Shown: positions 62,700 to 64,000 of the stretch, piece after piece
How the letters are laid out: each line of letters begins with the position of its first letter
Position numbering within the stretch: the stretch's first letter is position 1
Assembly: GCA_963845675.1 (NCBI GenBank)
Contig: CAWJSX010000005.1
Coordinates: 558,001-622,000 of the forward strand
From: CAWJMD01 sp963845675
GTDB taxonomy: Bacteria > Actinomycetota > Actinomycetes > Actinomycetales > CAWJMD01
Length of the DNA: 64,000 nt
Direction: 5' to 3'
Program-made: the position numbers and the translations under genes
The notes under the pieces: model-generated
The model's input: only the letters and a program-made list of their open reading frames with translations
Told to the model about the DNA's origin: nothing
Database searches by the model: none

Positions 62700-64000
62700 A
62701 TGGTGAGGGCCCGGGCGACCTCGGCGGCGCCGGACGACCGTGACCCGCTGGACACGGCGGCCGTCCGCTCCGCGGTGCTGGCGGGCTGGCGCGCCTCCGG
62801 TGACCGCTTCCGGGAGGACGCCAACTCCGAGCAGGACCTCGCCCTCGGCGGCTACCGCGACCGCGTCGTGGTCGAGCTGGCCCAGAACGCCGCCGACGCC
62901 GCCGTCCGCGCCGGCGTCCCCGGGCGGCTCCTGCTCGAGCTCGTGACCGGCGCCGATGGCCCCGTGCTGGTCGCCGCCAACACCGGGGCCAGGCTCGACG
63001 CCGCCGGGGTCCGCGCGCTGGCGACGCTGCGTGCATCGGCCAAGCGCGACGACATCTCCAGCACGGGCCGATTCGGTGTCGGGTTCAGCGCCGTCCTGGC
63101 TCTGACCGACGAGCCCGCGGTCCTCGGGCACGGCTCGGGGGTGCGGTTCTCGAGAGCCGAGACTCTCGCCGTTGTCCGTGAGAATGCCTCAGCGGCACCG
63201 CATCTGGACGTGGAGCTCGCGCGGCGGGACGACCACGTGCCGGTCCTGAGGCTGCCGTGGCCCGCGGCGGGCAGCGCGCCCGAGGGGTACGACACCGCGG
63301 TCGTCCTGCCGTTGCGCGACGAGGCGGCCGCCGAGCTGGTGCGCCGCCTCCTCGACGAGGTCGACGACACCCTCCTGCTCGCCCTGGGTGGCCTCGAGGA
63401 GGTGGTGGTCGTGACCCCGGACGCGGGGGCCCGCCGGGTCGGGGACGTCGCGGGTCGGTGGCTCACCGTGCACCGGACCGGCGACCACGCCGACGCGGAC
63501 GTCGAGGACCGACCGGTGGAGGAGCGCGCCCGACGCCGCTGGGAGGTGCTCTGGGCTCTGCCGACGGCGCACGGCGCGCCCGTGCCCCAGGTCCTGCACG
63601 CACCCACACCGACGGCCGAGCCGATGGCCTGGCCCGCCCTGCTGCTGGCCGACCTGCCGCTGGACCCCGACCGCCGTCACGTCGCCGACGGCCCTGCCAC
63701 GCGCGCCGTTGCGCGTGCGGCGGGGGAGGCGTACGCCGATCTCGTCGCCGACGTCGCCGCCGTGGACGCCGACCGGGCACTGACCCTCGTCCCGGTCGGC
63801 CTGCCGTCCGGGTGGTTCGACGCGCTGGTCAGGGAGGTGGCCCTGGAGACCCTGGTCGGGGCGCCGGTGCTGCGGTCCGTCGAGGACGGCACCCCCCTTC
63901 GCCCGCGGGACGCCCTGGTGGTCGACGGCGCGGCCGGCGCCGACCCGTCGGCGCTCGGCGTCCTCTCATCGGCGCTCGCCGGGCTCGTGGCGTCGCCGCC
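62700..64000 (+). CDS. Hsp90-like/sacsin N-terminal-type ATP-binding protein, C-terminus outside the window
   Basis: 433 residues are visible before the right edge. VVVELAQNAADAAVRAGVP is the GHKL N-box, VLVAANTGARLDAAGVRALA the G1-like box and ISSTGRFGVGFSAVLALTD the G2 box. VRFSRAETL and later strands follow the Hsp90-type Bergerat fold. Actinobacterial proteins of this kind are about 900-1000 residues and have no assigned function; they follow DUF3027 in many genomes. ATG 62700 is 19 nt after the DUF3027 stop. The ATP-binding residues (E/N of ELAQNAADA) are intact. Confidence 0.85.
   Translation, partial: MVRARATSAAPDDRDPLDTAAVRSAVLAGWRASGDRFREDANSEQDLALGGYRDRVVVELAQNAADAAVRAGVPGRLLLELVTGADGPVLVAANTGARLDAAGVRALATLRASAKRDDISSTGRFGVGFSAVLALTDEPAVLGHGSGVRFSRAETLAVVRENASAAPHLDVELARRDDHVPVLRLPWPAAGSAPEGYDTAVVLPLRDEAAAELVRRLLDEVDDTLLLALGGLEEVVVVTPDAGARRVGDVAGRWLTVHRTGDHADADVEDRPVEERARRRWEVLWALPTAHGAPVPQVLHAPTPTAEPMAWPALLLADLPLDPDRRHVADGPATRAVARAAGEAYADLVADVAAVDADRALTLVPVGLPSGWFDALVREVALETLVGAPVLRSVEDGTPLRPRDALVVDGAAGADPSALGVLSSALAGLVASP

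Overview
This 64 kb window is high-GC DNA from an actinobacterium, most likely a free-living aerobe of the Nocardioidaceae/Propionibacteriales type. The family-level guess is low confidence and rests on gene content only. Supporting markers are a groES-less groEL2 under two CIRCE operators, a DUF3263-LytR_C pair, HelD, a bacterial XPB helicase with its Helicase_C_3 partner, F420-type luciferase-like oxidoreductases, a WXG100 protein, a cold-shock/DUF3027/Hsp90-like row, and many genes with a -10 hexamer 6-7 nt before the start codon (apparently leaderless mRNAs). I saw no tRNA, rRNA, prophage, insertion sequence or CRISPR array.

Layout. 1-3376 (-) is a redox operon: Fe-S protein, FAD oxidase, a 92-residue unknown and an F420-type oxidoreductase. 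3557-10946 holds an MFS exporter, a Pcm-like methyltransferase, a double TerD protein, and an ABC permease with a secreted hydrolase fused to an ABC ATPase. 11044-14710 is a large SF1 helicase/nuclease-like gene broken by many frameshifts. 15003-22267 holds an amidohydrolase, a ThrE-like exporter, ung, DUF3263, LytR_C, an SRPBCC-ArsR-SRPBCC operon with a palindromic operator, and a phytoene-desaturase-like oxidoreductase. 22230-25505 has an HTTM membrane pair and groEL2. 25506-26147 has no protein gene but contains a DnaA-box-like cluster and a candidate structured RNA with its own promoter and terminator.

26148-37806 is a molybdenum hydroxylase region: DUF4031/NUDIX-like, MocA, MoaE, MoaD, MoaA, CoxD (MoxR ATPase), CoxE (VWA), a VOC protein, XdhC/CoxF, then CoxS-CoxL-CoxM-CoxG. 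CoxL carries the form II loop AYRGAGR, so the substrate is probably not CO. The cofactor genes make the molybdopterin cytosine dinucleotide this enzyme class uses, CoxD/E/F would mature it, and a CRP-like site lies ahead of coxS.

37813-47707 holds a WXG100 protein, a HelD/HD-hydrolase operon, an MprA-MprB-PepD-like envelope-stress module (response regulator, kinase, HtrA protease) with matching direct repeats before the regulator and the protease, a GGDEF-EAL protein, and a secreted GASLG-repeat protein. 47850-64000 holds XPB and its partner, a DUF998 protein, a second F420-type oxidoreductase, an acyl-CoA synthetase, secreted S33 and S8 peptidases, LarE, a cold-shock protein, DUF3027 and a truncated Hsp90-like ATPase.

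Quality note. At least nine genes carry frameshifts, several of which are repaired by one base, often in a G/C run, restoring family motifs. They cluster (about 11.0-18.8 kb and 49.6-52.0 kb) while long neighbours are intact, which points to local sequence error at least as strongly as to gene decay.
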